Shown here one piece after another: positions 23,001-35,031 of a DNA stretch of 64,000 bases. Position 1 is the stretch's first letter, and every line of letters starts with the position of its first letter. The stretch comes from Citrus sinensis (Eukaryota > Streptophyta > Magnoliopsida > Sapindales > Rutaceae), in contig NC_068560.1 in the NCBI RefSeq assembly GCF_022201045.2, forward strand, positions 35,985,001 through 36,049,000, read 5' to 3'. Made by a program: the position numbers and the translations under genes. Below the pieces are notes generated by a model, which did not search any database, was not told the DNA's origin, and worked only from the letters and a program-made list of their open reading frames with translations.

Positions 23001-25433
23001 TCCACCTACATCTCATATTCGGAAGCATGCAGCTCGACTGCTAACTGTCCTTTCACTCCTCCCTGAAATCCAGAAAGCTGTTATGGCAGATGAAATTTTG
23101 TGTAAATGGCTCGAGGATTGTGCTAATGGAAAGATCCAAGGTTGTAATGACCTTAAAACACAAAGTTATGCTAGGGCCACACTGTTAAATGTATCTTGCA
23201 ATCAGCAAGCTAGAAGAGACTCTTTAGATTCAGATGATGGTGTTCATGACAGTGGTATAGCATACAGAAACAGAAGCTGTCCGCGTTATGATGACATGAT
23301 ATTTTTAATTAATCCTGAACTGCCCCACTGGAAGTGTCCTGATGATAAACATCGAGACAATGTTCAGAGGAGTAAGTCTTCTGTTGGTAAGACTGATTTT
23401 AATAGTCCATCTACACCTGAAACTGAAGCTTCAAATGTTGGTGACTCATGTAGCTCCATTGATGAATCACAGAACAGCTCACAGTCTGTGGTTCCCCTGG
23501 TAGACATTGTCTTTATTCATGGCCTGCGTGGTGGGCCTTATAAGACTTGGCGCATTTCTGATGACAAATACTCAACTAAGTCAGGTTTGGTTGAGAAGAT
23601 TGATCAGGAAGCTGGGAAGTTTGGAACATTTTGGCCAGCTGAATGGCTTTCAGCTGACTTCCCTCAAGCTCGCATGTTTACTCTTAAATACAAGGTTTGT
23701 TTTAAGAATGCAGCGTCCTCATGCATTGGGATCTCCACTTGATTTGAAGTTTCTTAATTCAGTTCTATGTTCGGTCCATCACATTAATACACATCTAACC
23801 CCTAATTTACATTGTATGCAGTCAAATCTTACACAATGGTCTGGTGCTAGCCTGCCTCTTCAGGTTTGGATTGATGAATTAAAAGCTACTGGCTTATAAT
23901 GTATTACCATTCACCATCTGAGAATGTTTTGGTTTGAATTTAATTTATGTTTAAATGCTAAACTTCTATTTCATGAACTTGATCAGCTTGTTATTGAACC
24001 TCTGTGGTTGTTGACTTGAAAGATTTGGTTGTCCGAGTTAGGTTGATTTTTAATGTTGTCTGGTTGATTAGCTGTTCTGACATAGTTACTTAAACTTGTA
24101 AATATCATGGTTGAAATGTGTAGGAAGTCAGCACCATGCTACTGGAGAAGCTTGTTGCTGCAGGCATTGGAAGTCGTCCTGTTGTTTTTGTGACACACAG
24201 GTTGCACTACTTGATTGTTATAAGTTCTCTTCTAGCACTTAACAATTTTTTTTTTTTAATTTTTGGATAAAAAATTTCTTATTCTTTTGGTTTATATACA
24301 ATGCATTGCTTGCCCTTTCTGCAGCATGGGAGGCCTGGTTGTCAAGCAGATGTTACATAAAGCGAAGACTGAAAATATTGATAATTTTGTAAAGAACACT
24401 GTTGGCCTTGTATGCTTCACTTCTTCATTTAGTAATTGGATTCTTACTTGACCATTCTATAAATTTTTAATATTGACTTGTATAAGTTGGATATTGTATC
24501 ATGATTTTAGGTGTTTTATAGCTGCCCACATTTTGGAAGCAAACTTGCAGACATGCCTTGGCGAATGGGCCTTGTCCTTCGTCCAGCACCAACTGTTAGT
24601 TCAAGATCTTCAATAACTTAAGCTATTGTTTTATTAATACATAATTGTTGGTTATCTATATATTTCTTTTTTATGCATAAACTGATGCATTTCTTCTTCT
24701 TGTTTTTTCTCAGATAGGGGAGTTAAGAAGTGGTTCTTCAAGATTGGTAGAACTCAATGATTATATCCGTCACCTTCATAAGAAAGGGGTGCTTGAAGTC
24801 CTTAGTTTTTGTGAGGTAACGTATCTGCAGTTCTTCATCCCAGAAAATTTACTACCGTCTGTGTGGACATGCACGCCATCATGTGTATGTTTTTCTTAGG
24901 AAGGTTTACAGACTTTTTTTTTAATTATTATTTGCAGACCAAGGTAACTCCAATTGTTGAAGGTTACGGAGGATGGGCATTCCGAATGGAAATTGTGCCT
25001 ATTGAATCAGCATATCCTGGATTTGGGGATCTTGTTGTAAGTGTGGTTTAATTGAATTTATGGATTTGCATTTTTCAAAAGATTTTGTGAATGCACTTTC
25101 TCAAATAAGATGGATAATTGAGTTCACATTTATAGACCAAATGTCATAGCAGTTATGTAGCGCGTAAATCTCCAAGACTTAATTAGTTACAGGGGTTGAG
25201 TGGGCAGAACCCAGCTTCTTTTACCTAGTCTAGAATAGCAGAAAAATATAGTTGAATGTTTGCAAATCTTCATAAAAACCCTTGTATTGCTTAACTTTGT
25301 TTCTTTGTTTTGTTTGAAACAGGTATTAGAGTCAACAGATCATATAAATTCATGCAAACCGGTTAATCGAACTGATCCTTCATATACAGAAATATTAGAA
25401 TTCTTGCGTAAGCTGAGAGCCCATTATACATGA
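20004..25433 (+). CDS. SERAC1-like alpha/beta hydrolase with long helical N-terminal region
   Basis: Exons 20004-20753, 21200-22360, 22537-23694, 23822-23863, 24124-24200, 24325-24409, 24511-24594, 24714-24815, 24938-25036 and 25323-25433 give 1222 residues with consistent phases. The N-terminus is Arg-rich (MLRLCLIRRRFHRF), suggesting an organelle signal, with a hydrophobic segment at about 74-93. Residues from about 120 to 900 are helical, ARM-like, with acidic low-complexity stretches. The C-terminal hydrolase has HGLRGG (965-970), THSMGG with the nucleophile Ser1063, and likely acid/base residues Asp1184 (GFGDLV) and His1193 (TDHIN). Human SERAC1 acts in phosphatidylglycerol remodelling at mitochondria-ER contacts; the plant role is inferred only. 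A broken partial duplicate lies at 9493-11206. Confidence 0.9.
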
Positions 25434-25983
25434 GGAGATGCTTCACAATTCCTCCCCTGTTGATTCTTTACCTCCTTGATCAAGCTAGATTTTTGAGCAG
25501 GTCTCTGATTCTGGTGGGTTATTGGGAACAAATGTTGGTGCTCAGGGTCAGGTTATAGGATTGGTGTGGCCTTTGGATCCAGATAAATTACCTGCTTAGA
25601 TTGATTGCAGAAGTGAGCTTGCACCTGTATTATTTTTTGTACTTCATCTCTCAGCTCTGCTTGTTTTTCCTGAAAGCTGTACATTAATGTTTCCACCCTC
25701 TCCGGTTCAGTTTTATATGTAGAATGTAGATAAGGCCTTCACACTAGGTTTTAAAATGTTGTACATGCTGTGCAGCAAAGAGGAAAGTGAGAGAAAAGGT
25801 ATCACTGATTGTTGATGTTTAGCTGTTCTGTGCTTTTCATTTACTTCTTTTTTATAACAGAATTTCGAGAGACCGGGCCCATTTCCGCAATCATGCCCTG
25901 GAGATCAAAGATTATTCTTTTCCTAATTTCACGAAATGTAAAATGTGGTAACATCGATTGGGTAGCCATTTTTTTTTTTTTTT

Positions 25984-26362
25984 AAGTTGAACTATTGACA
26001 CCTCTCTAATCTCTTGATAAAACTCTAGTTTTAGTTATATTCATTTTATTTTCTGAAAGTCTCTTTTTTTAGATATACTTTTCTAAGTTCTCAATTTTCA
26101 TTTGATTTGTTCTATTGTTAAAACTCAAAGTATTATTGTGATTTTTTTTCATTATTTTCAATTTTATTATTATCCTACACATAAATTAAAAAGTTATATG
26201 AGTGATAAATTTTTTAGTGTTAATCATTGGCTGAAATTACGTATATTTTAAATTATAATTTTGAAGTAATTTTAAGTATAAAAATATTTAATCAATAAGG
26301 AATCAAAAGAGAATAATAGATTATTTTAAATTTGTACAATTTATTTTAGTTAGATAGGAAGT

Positions 26363-26409
<47 letters not shown>

Positions 26410-26545
26410 GGGTTGATTATGAATTAAGTAATTTGTTGGAAAAAAATTTATTTGTGTTTAATTTTTAATTGTCTTTAATTATAATTTTATTTAAAGGGAA
26501 TTTTGTAAGAATAATGCAGGGTGCCAATAACTCGACTCTTTTTTA
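25984..26545. mobile_element. MITE-like element, family 1, copy 2
   Basis: Bounded by inverted ends related to those at 18955-19400: left GAACTATTGACACCTCTCTAA, right (reverse complement) GAGTTATTGGCACCCTGC. The interior is AT-rich and includes a (TA)n run at 26366-26405. It is more decayed than copy 1. Confidence 0.6.
26366..26405. repeat. (TA)n microsatellite
   Basis: Uninterrupted AT dinucleotide run of about 40 bases inside the MITE-like element. Confidence 0.95.
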
Positions 26546-26692
26546 GATTAATGTATGGACTAAAGAAATCGGAACTGAAACCCACAATGTAAATGGGCCA
26601 TTTTGCTAGCCCAGTGACAACATTAACATAGTCCTTTTTAGCTACAAAAGCAGCGGAGTGTTCCTGCTCCCATCTGACGAGATTAAAAAAAA

Positions 26693-29600
26693 ATGTCGTC
26701 GTTATGGTCTTTGGCGCCGTGTAAAATCACATTATGGGAGCATAGTCCTGTTCATCCATCTCGTTTAAGTTTGAAGCTGGTGATTTCAAATGCAAGCGAA
26801 AACAAGAATCACTCGCTACCCCTGGAGTTGTGCTGCTGTGATTCCTCAGATTCAACGGCTGTGATTGGAAGCACGAGTAATACTAGTGCTCCGCCAGTGA
26901 TGCGAAAGAAAAAAAGGGTGAGGTACAGGAGGGAGTATCCAGGAGAGAGCAAAGGTATCACTGAAGAGATGAGATTTGTGGCTATGAAACTCCGTAACTT
27001 AAAGGGCAAAAAATACCCTTCTTCTCACAATAGTAAGAGTGACTGCGAGGATTCATCAAACGACGACGTAGAACAAGAACAAGAAGTAAAGCAAGATAAT
27101 GATGGAGAGACATGGAAACCCAGCACGGATGGGTTTGTTAAATACTTGGTTGATAGCCAGCTTGTCTTTAACACTATAGAGCGCATTGTTGATGATTCCA
27201 ATGACGTGGCTTGTAAGTTTTATTTATTTATTTTCTTACTTCCCAAAAAATTTGGCATACGTATTTGTGCAGTGTTGTTATTTCTATTCATTTTTTAGGT
27301 CTAAGAAAGTGATAAAGATATTTCAAATTTACATACATTCACTGATGATGGATTTTGTCACAAATCTGGGGTTTTGAATGCTGCTTTTATAACAGATAAT
27401 TGGATTATCGAGCTAATTCTTTTGTCATTTTTCTATGAGTGGTTGTGAAGAAATTTACGAACAAATTTACATTTTAGAGTTTATGGGTTTAGATTTTGTC
27501 GTTGCAATTTTTTCCTCGACATGTAATAACCAACTTTTTGCTTCGTACTCCTTTCTAAATTAAGCTTTGTGAATCATCTTTTTATGACATGAAAGTTTCT
27601 ATTGTCAATGGTTCTGCAAAAGAAATGAAATTGTCAAAGGGTGCTGGGGTTGCCGGCGATGGCCCTCCGACGCTAAGTCAGCATGTCAAATTTTGATTAT
27701 AGAGAGAGAATTTAAAGAGAGAAGGACAGCATTTCGTTACCCCTCTTTTCTCCTTCCTTTTGGTGTGGGACGTTCTGATCATTATATAGGCAATTTGATT
27801 CATGAGGTGGAGGTGTTATCATGACACGTGGCATTGTTTTAATGACAAGTGTGTGCAAAACTCATGCATGAAGACACCTGTCATTACGTGTCAAGATTGC
27901 TCATTGACAAGTCTTCTTTGAACACTTGTCATGATTTCGAGCTCTTCGTTGGACTCAAGCACTTCAACTCTTATGTTGGTTCCTCGTAAAGAGGATTAGT
28001 TTTATGGCATTTCGTATGCATGTAACCTTTGTAGAATGTTATTTCCGATGCTGAAAATCTAGGTCATTACTCGTAGAAAATGGACCTAAGTCATTCTTTA
28101 TAATGAATAGACTTAGGTCGCTTTTGTAGAAACTGACCTTTAGCGCTTTGTCGAAGAGTTGCCCTTTGGGCGTTTTATTCAAAATGGATCTAGGTCCTTC
28201 TTTATGAAGAGTGGACCTAGGTCGCTCTTTGTAGAAAATGGATCTAAATTACTTTTTGTATAAACTTACCTTTAGAGCTTTACCGAAGAGTTGCCCTTTG
28301 GGCGTTTTATTCAAAATGGACCTAGGTCCTTCTTTATGAAGAGTGGACCTAGGTCGCTCTTTGTAGAAAATGGATCTAAGTTACTTTTTGTAGAAACTTA
28401 CCTTTAGCGCTTTACCGAAGAGTTGCCCTTTGGGCGTTTTATTCAAAATGGACCTAGGTCCTTCTTTATGAAGAGTGGACCTAGGTCGCTCTTTGTAGAA
28501 AATGGATTTAAGTTACTTTTTGTAGAAACTTACCTTTAGCGCTTTGCCGAAGAGTTGCCCTTTGGACTTTTTATTTAAAATCGACCCGGGTTACTACTTA
28601 TTGGGCCTATACTCATGTGGCCTTCTTTTTGTTGTCTTTGGGGCTTATTATAATTTTGGTACAATAGATTTGATTAACCATTTGGTTATCTCCCGTTGAT
28701 TCTCTTGCTAAATGAACTGTTTGCGATCTATCAAGTGCTTCTATAATGTGCTTGGAATCTCAAGTGTTTATTTTATTACAGATGCCTATTTCAGAAAAAC
28801 TGGATTGGAACGATCAGAAGGAATTTCAAGAGATTTAGAATGGTTTAGTGAGCAGGGTATTATAATTCCAGAACCCAGCACTCCAGGAGTTTCGTATGCC
28901 AAGTATTTGGAGGAACTTGCTGAGAAAAGTGCCCCATTGTTCTTATCTCATTTCTACAACATCTACTTTTCGCATGTAGCTGGTGGGCAAGTAATTGAAA
29001 GACAGGTATGTACAAACTCTTCTGGTTGAGATTGTTTGAAATTTCTATGTAAGTCAAAAGAATTTTGAGGGGAATAAGTATCCAAAATTACATTTTTCTT
29101 GCAAATGGTGTATTTGTTTGATTATTTACTTCCAAATTTGGGGCAACTGCTTCATTGATGGTTGGTCTCTTTTGCCCTATAATTTTTCGGAAACTTATCC
29201 TGATGAAAAAAAATAGACTTTTCAGAATCTTCAAGACACAAAAATTGTATGTCCTGTCTAACCCTTGTCATTAGAAAGGAATTCATTTCCATGTCAATCG
29301 TGGAAATCTGTAGAATTATGAAGGCGCTATTGATTATTGTCTTTAATTAAAGCTAAATATTATTGTAATAATTTTAATTAAACAGAAATATCATTGCAAT
29401 TCGGTATATGATTAAAGTTTTTATATTCGCAAATAACACCTATTGCTGTGTTTGATGCCCTCTATCTGTTTCAAAACATGATGCTTTTGGATGTATCCAC
29501 TGATTATCTTTTCTCTAATAGCCTGATCAATGCATCTTGACGTTGGAGTGTGGAGACGCAAGATTTTGCATTAAACATGCTTCATAAGCATGTCAAACTG

Positions 29601-29963
29601 GGGAGATTTTTTCTGGAATCAAATTAAAACCTCAACTCTTCCTTTTTTCGCTTATATCTCTAGGTATCTGAGAAGATCCTAGATGGAAGGAAGCTTGAAG
29701 TCTACAGATGGGAGGGGGATCCAGAAGAGATGTTGAAAGATGTCCGTGAGAAGCTCAACATGCTCGGAGAGGTGTGCTTGAGTCTGCCACGTATTGACTT
29801 GCTTTATGTTTCAACATGACATTGCTTGATATTCATTGTTGAATGTTTTGTATTACTTTCAATGCAGCACTGGACTCGAGATCAGAAAAACAAATCCTTG
29901 AAAGAAGCGGCAAAGTCATTCAAGTTTCTGGGCCAGATAGTTCGCTTGATCATCTTGTTATAA
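26693..29963 (+). CDS. HO2: Heme oxygenase 2-like protein, chloroplastic (HO2)
   Basis: Exons 26693-27212, 28782-29005, 29664-29771 and 29868-29963 give 315 residues. The N-terminus is Ser/Leu-rich with few acidic residues, consistent with a plastid transit peptide. An acidic insert (about residues 115-138) is typical of the HO2 subfamily and absent from HO1. The heme-oxygenase core is clear: EEMRFVAMKLR, KYLVDSQLVFNTIE, a YAYFRKTGLER junction across intron 1, FYNIYFSHVAGG and the C-terminal GQIVRLIILL. In active HO1 the proximal haem ligand is His in the first helix; here the position is Arg101 (MKLRNLKG), as known for plant HO2, which does not turn over haem normally and influences tetrapyrrole and phytochrome biology. 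Intron 1 is long and contains a 132-bp tandem repeat. Confidence 0.93.
27630..28660. other. Possible LTR-like insertion in HO2 intron 1
   Basis: Compositionally distinct from the AT-rich intron: it begins with GC-rich sequence (GCCGGCGATGGCCCTCCGAC) resembling sequence seen in some plant retroelement LTRs, contains a possible TATA (TTATATAGG near 27783) and the 132-bp array. No paired terminal repeat or target duplication was found, so a solo LTR or an old insertion is only a suggestion. Confidence 0.3.
28060..28590. repeat. 132-bp tandem repeat in HO2 intron 1
   Basis: About four units of exactly 132 bp spacing, measured from the GTTGCCCTTTGG landmark at 28157, 28289, 28421 and 28553. Units include TGGACCTAGGTC palindromes and GTAGAAAATGGA. 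Unit 1 is the most diverged. The repeat lies in the sense of a larger insertion-like stretch (about 27630-28660) whose ends I could not define. Confidence 0.9.
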
Positions 29964-31235
29964 CCACAGTCATTTCTGTTTAACAACTCTGAAAGTTTGG
30001 CCAAGGTAAGGCTTCTTTTTAATTTTGGCATGCTCACTTAATTCACAAGCAGACTCCTGCATATATTTTTCAATGGCAACTTATTCTCTGTTATGTTGCT
30101 TTTTGGCACTCCCTCTTGTATTAACTCCACTATCTTTAGAAAGTCGCTCTGTTATTCTCTACTATGGAGCAATCTAGTCATGGTATTCAAAGCCCTCCAG
30201 TTTGATGCTTAAGCAACCTGTCACGACTCATGAATTTAATAACAGCATACTCAATTATGACATAAATATAGATTCAATAGCATTGGGGTGCCCAACTGCC
30301 CATTATATCATTGAATTATTGTATGTTTTGGTAACTTAACAATTCCCCCACTTGCTAAATAAAAAAGCTCCATTTCTGTTGCTCAAAATTTTAAATTTGA
30401 TAATTCATTTTAGAGATGATGAGTGGTTGCTTTTTCAGCTGTTCAGAAGCAGCATATTCCAGCTTTGGACCAGCTCAGCAGTCATCTTCATGGTGCCCTG
30501 CTTATCAAATAATCAGGACCAGTGGAAAGAGCACTTTCTCTAAACACACAACAAAATCAATGTATTCTTCTAGTAAGATAATTATACATTCATTATTCTC
30601 AATCTCATTAAAGGGTCGCCGCCAGAATGGAAGCAGCATTTGCATTGTTGAGATTTCACACTTGACCTCCCAATTTTTACGGTGAAATCATTGTGAGTTA
30701 CTTGCGACTGCCGCCCATGAAACTCTTGGTATCTGAAATCTACTAAAAATAGGTCACCTTGGCTTTATCAATCAAATGCTCAGCTGCTGCTGTTCTGCCC
30801 TGTTAGCTATTGGATACTGGCCGTTTTGAGATCAAAGCCAAGTAGCCAATGGCCGAAACACTCCAAACTACAGATGAAGAATGCTTTTGCTTATTAAAGA
30901 AATTTGAAACAAGAAACAGTGGGAAGCACACAAACGCATTAACACAAAGCAAGCAAAGGTCATCTTTTATGTTTTTCAGCGTCTTCCTTTTGTCGATTAC
31001 TACTTTATGTTTTACAAGCACTTATTTTCTAGTCCTCCACAAGACAATGCAAACGCAACATCGCACCGATTCCTATAAAAATATCTTGTGGACTAACAGT
31101 AGAATCATTTTAATGATAATTCCTTCACCTAAAAGTTAAAATTACCTTTAATTTTAGATAATCCATCTTAATATTTTTGAAATTTTATTAGAACATCTAC
31201 TATGAAAACTTTTTCATAGAATTGGAACCCACTAC

Positions 31236-31282
31236 TGTTGTTGTTGTTGTTGTTGTTATTATTATTATTATTATTATTATTT
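31236..31282. repeat. (GTT)n(ATT)n compound microsatellite
   Basis: About six GTT repeats pass directly into about nine ATT repeats. Confidence 0.9.
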
Positions 31283-32564
31283 AGCTTAACTTCAGTCTAA
31301 TGCTCTCTCCATGTATGTGAATGGAATTCGAATTTCAGACCCTCTATTTCAACACAAAATTATACTAGCTCAACTAAATGGCGCCCACACCATACGCCCA
31401 CTATTGATTAGTAATTGAGTTCAAAAGTAATAGATTTAATGTTGAAAAAAATTTCAAAATAAATGGTGTTTTGTTGTAAAGACATATCTAAATAAATTGC
31501 GTCTTATTGTAAAGACATGTTTAAATAATTGTGCTTTATAAAAAAAAATATCTTTTCACTTAAAGATATAACTTTTTATAGTGACATTTAACTTGGAGAT
31601 GTATCATTTCATATGTTAACATTTCGTTTGAAATGGTAATGGTTCAATTTGGACCATTGATTAAAATTAAATCTTGATCCAATGGGCATGAAAGATGATA
31701 ACCCAAATGAAGGGGCACGAGTATATTTATAAATAGAGATCGTGTTTAAGTCATTTATATATGAAAAATAATGATTCCACACCACTCCTTTCTGATCTCT
31801 CTTTTCTAAAACGAGTTTCATCACAAAACACTCATTTTTTGTGCATTAAATATCCAATATATTATTTTCTACATGAACAATATATTGTCTCTTGGTAGGC
31901 TTGTAGCATTCAATAATATTTTAGTTTACTTTCATCGATTTATAACACAAGCAAACAAACAAGTGCTTCGTTGTATCTTAGAGACGTATTTGTTTAACTC
32001 ATGTGCATCACTCAATTGGTGGAGGTAAATAACGTCTTAAGGAAAACAATATTTATAACGTGCTTTGAAGGGCACATTATTTTCTGCAATTTACCTATTA
32101 CTATTATTTTATTCTTACGTAAAGAGTTATAAACACGTTACTTTACATAATAAAATTCCATCATTATTATTGTAATTCTCTACATTTTTCATTCCCCACA
32201 ATTACATACACAAACATTTAACGGGTTATAATTCTAGCTATTAATATTGCATCATTAAGACATAAAAAGATGATTTTAAGTGCCCTTCAAGATTTTTACC
32301 ATTTTCGACCTAATGCAGAGCCTCAGTTCATAGAGTATGAGTTTCTGTTAAATTACCAAAAAATTAAAATAGAAAAAATTATGAGTTTCAAGAATAGAAA
32401 CAAGTTGGTTGACGGCAATGGCAATGGCATGAGAGGCAGCTGCTCCTTTAAGAGAATGACAGTTTTTGTTGATCTACTTTCTACGCTTGTGTGATTGAAA
32501 AGAATAAAGAAATAGATTGTAGGCTGAGAAAAGAAGCCGGAGTGAAAATAAGAAATCTATTAGG

Positions 32565-32582
32565 GTATATATATATATAAAG
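32565..32582 (+). promoter_or_regulatory. Putative TATA region of sulfotransferase-like gene
   Basis: A TATATATATATAAAG run about 200 bp before the first ATG. It may simply be a microsatellite, but position and form suit a core promoter. Confidence 0.3.
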
Positions 32583-32778
32583 TAAAAGAAACTGGGAGAC
32601 TAGAGCGAGGAGGCCTTAAATGATGTCGTTTTTCACGAGGAATGGCTCTGTTGTATTTAAGGGCTCCTCCTTTTTTAGCTTTTGCTCTGAAAATGAGAGA
32701 AATGGGAAGCTGAAAAGGAACCAGCTATAAGATGCCAATGCCATCTTATCTTCCTTTCTTGCCCTGTTTCCTGAAAGA

Positions 32779-35031
32779 ATGGCTGAAACTATTTGTTACT
32801 TCAACAAGGTAAGTTGAGCAGCAAGTTTCATTCCAAAATCATTATGAATTAATAACGTCACGTTTTTATTTTGAGGGATGAAAAAAAAATGCACACGTTT
32901 GACTTGGACCACTTGCTAGTTACTACAAATATCGAACTGCCCGCTAGTTGTAATATGCATGCTTTGATCTGGTATTTTCAAGCGAGACCATTTCTTTCGC
33001 CTTGTTTTTCTCAATATGTAGAAAAGAAAAAAAGGTGAAACCCAGTAATCGTTTCATTTTTATCTGCTTAATTTTGATTTTTATTTTCATGGAGGTTTTA
33101 TATGGAAGTACAGGTATGTACTACGGCCATTAATAATTCTCTTTTAAAATTTCATGCTGTCAGAATCATGTATATTGTTTCGTCATTGGCATCTTCATTA
33201 GAAAATAACATATGGGTAATGTAATATTTGAATTACGATTTACAGGAAGCATTGGTGATAAAGGCTCCTAAGAAATCTCCATTAGTATTGAGGACGATGG
33301 TCTTACTTTTTGCCATGGTCTGAGGAGTCTATATTTGCTCAATGTGCTCAAAGCAAACAAGCCCACATACAAAAACCAAACTACTAAACATCAAAGTCAT
33401 TGACCAGCCATGTCAATCTACCAACATTCAACAATCTGAAATTCCCTTTCTGCATTATCCGAATCCTGTGACATTTAACAGGTAACCCAGGACATGGATT
33501 GCATTTTGTTCTCGGTTCTATCACTTCATGTTTCCTCAAAACTGGAAGACTTTTTACTGCAGGGAGGAATGTGCATGTAATCCTGTTCCATATTTTGCCA
33601 TCTTGTCGATGCAGCGATCAGGGAGTGGATGGTTTGAAACATTGTTAAATAGTCATGTTAACGTAAGCTCAAATGGAGAAATATTTTCAGTTAAGCATAG
33701 GAGGATTAATATCTCTTCAATTGTGAGCACAATGGATCGAGTGTATAATCTTGACTGGTTCACCAGTGCATCAAAAAATGAGTGCTCTGCCGCTGTTGGG
33801 TTCAAATGGATGATGAATCAGGTGAGTTGCGTACTCATACTGAATTTTGGCTTTATGAACTGAAAGAATGCGTACAAATTACAATTAATTGAACCCGTCA
33901 TTGCAATCAATTGCTCAACTTACCTGTTATTGATTACAGTTGATCGGAAAAGCAGTTAAAAAATCCTACTTTGGTTATTTTTTTATAATTTGAATTAGCA
34001 AATAAATGCTCTTTTGATGTGATCATGAGGTTCCTGTCTTACATGTAGGGAGCTTGGCATCCATGTTGAGGTGTTTATAGAAACAAATCCCTCTCTCTCA
34101 CATCAAATTTTTCTTGAATTTGGTTGATGCTTTGGCTTTGCATATTATTATAACCTTTTCGGTACTTGTAATCATGGCAAAAGGAATATCTCCCCATTGG
34201 GCAGGGGGATGAAGTAGAATTGATAAAGTAAAATATGTCATTTAGTTGGAAATATAAATCACAGTTTGAATTTCTGATAGTCCAGCAACTTCGCTAATCA
34301 TGATCTTTGTTGATTCAGTTCGAGTCCTCAGAGGGCGGTGTATTTTGCAGGGTCTAATGGAGCATCATAACGATATAGCAGAGTACTTCAAGAAAAAGGG
34401 AGTTTCTGCAATATTCCTTTTCAGAAGAAATTTGCTCCGAAGAATGATATCCATTCTTGCAAATTCCTACGATAGAAATGCTAAGCTACTGAATGGAACC
34501 CACAAATCTCATGTCCATTCACCAGCAGAGGTTTCTCTCTCAGAATCATTTATCTTTCTCGTGTGCTAATTTCTTTGTAATCGTAGTCTCATACTCAGAA
34601 ACGCGACTGCAGGCTAAGATTCTGGCAAAATACAAACCAACCATAAATGCCACGCTACTTATACCCGAACTCAAGCAAATTGAGCAGACAACTGCCAAAG
34701 CTATCGAATACTTCAAGAGCACTCGCCACATTGTTTTTTACTACGAGGATCTTATCACCAACCGAGCCGTAAGACTGGCATAGTGTTACCACCCCATAAT
34801 CTGAATATTGTTTTCTTCTATTTTAATTACAAGATTTTTCGGGAATCTATTGTGCAGACACTCAAAGAAGTACAAGAATTTCTGAGGCTAGCATATAGAG
34901 AGCTTACAAGTCGTCAGGTTAAGATACACAGCGGGCCATTATCAAAACAAGTTGAGAACTGGGATGATGTCCAGAAAGCATTGAAGGGAACATCATATGA
35001 GAGATTCCTGCATTCAGACTATCGGGTGTAA
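32779..35031 (+). pseudogene. NodH-like sulfotransferase-family gene with in-frame stop
   Basis: Exons 32779-32808, 33246-33481, 33563-33821, 34351-34530, 34613-34768 and 34858-35031 (345 codons) match the plant P-loop protein family annotated as nodulation-related or Stf0-type sulfotransferases. PAPS-type motifs are intact: the 5' loop SMQRSGSGWFE and the later FLFRRNLLRRM. The short N-terminus is followed by a hydrophobic type II anchor (VLLFAMV, then GVYIC), where a Cys codon of the family is replaced by TGA (33321-33323). All splice sites and the rest of the frame are intact, so the lesion is either recent, allelic or a sequencing error. A start at the later ATG near 33336 would give a protein without the anchor. 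Expected site of action is the Golgi; substrate unknown. Confidence 0.8.

Larger units (their letters stand above)
25434..26692. other. Intergenic: 3' flank, MITE-like element, HO2 upstream
   Basis: The first 430 bp after the stop probably hold the SERAC1-like 3' UTR. A MITE-like element and an AT microsatellite follow, then about 150 bp of HO2 upstream sequence. No other gene seen. Confidence 0.5.
29964..32778. other. Intergenic between HO2 and sulfotransferase-like gene
   Basis: Includes the HO2 3' region, a GTT/ATT microsatellite and AT-rich spacer. Several 60-95-codon open frames show no recognisable domain. The final 250 bp probably carry the sulfotransferase promoter. Confidence 0.5.

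Noticed and set aside
24263..24451. 62-codon frame over SERAC1-like exon 6 beginning in the intron
   Set aside because: Exon 6 read with unspliced intron; correct splicing at 24325 joins the Ser codon of the nucleophile elbow.
28060..28590. Regular repeats suggestive of a CRISPR-like array
   Set aside because: The whole 132-bp unit repeats without variable spacers and the DNA is plant nuclear; it is a minisatellite.
33321..33323. TGA as selenocysteine codon in the sulfotransferase-like gene
   Set aside because: The residue is in the membrane anchor and not an active site, and land plants are not known to have selenocysteine insertion.
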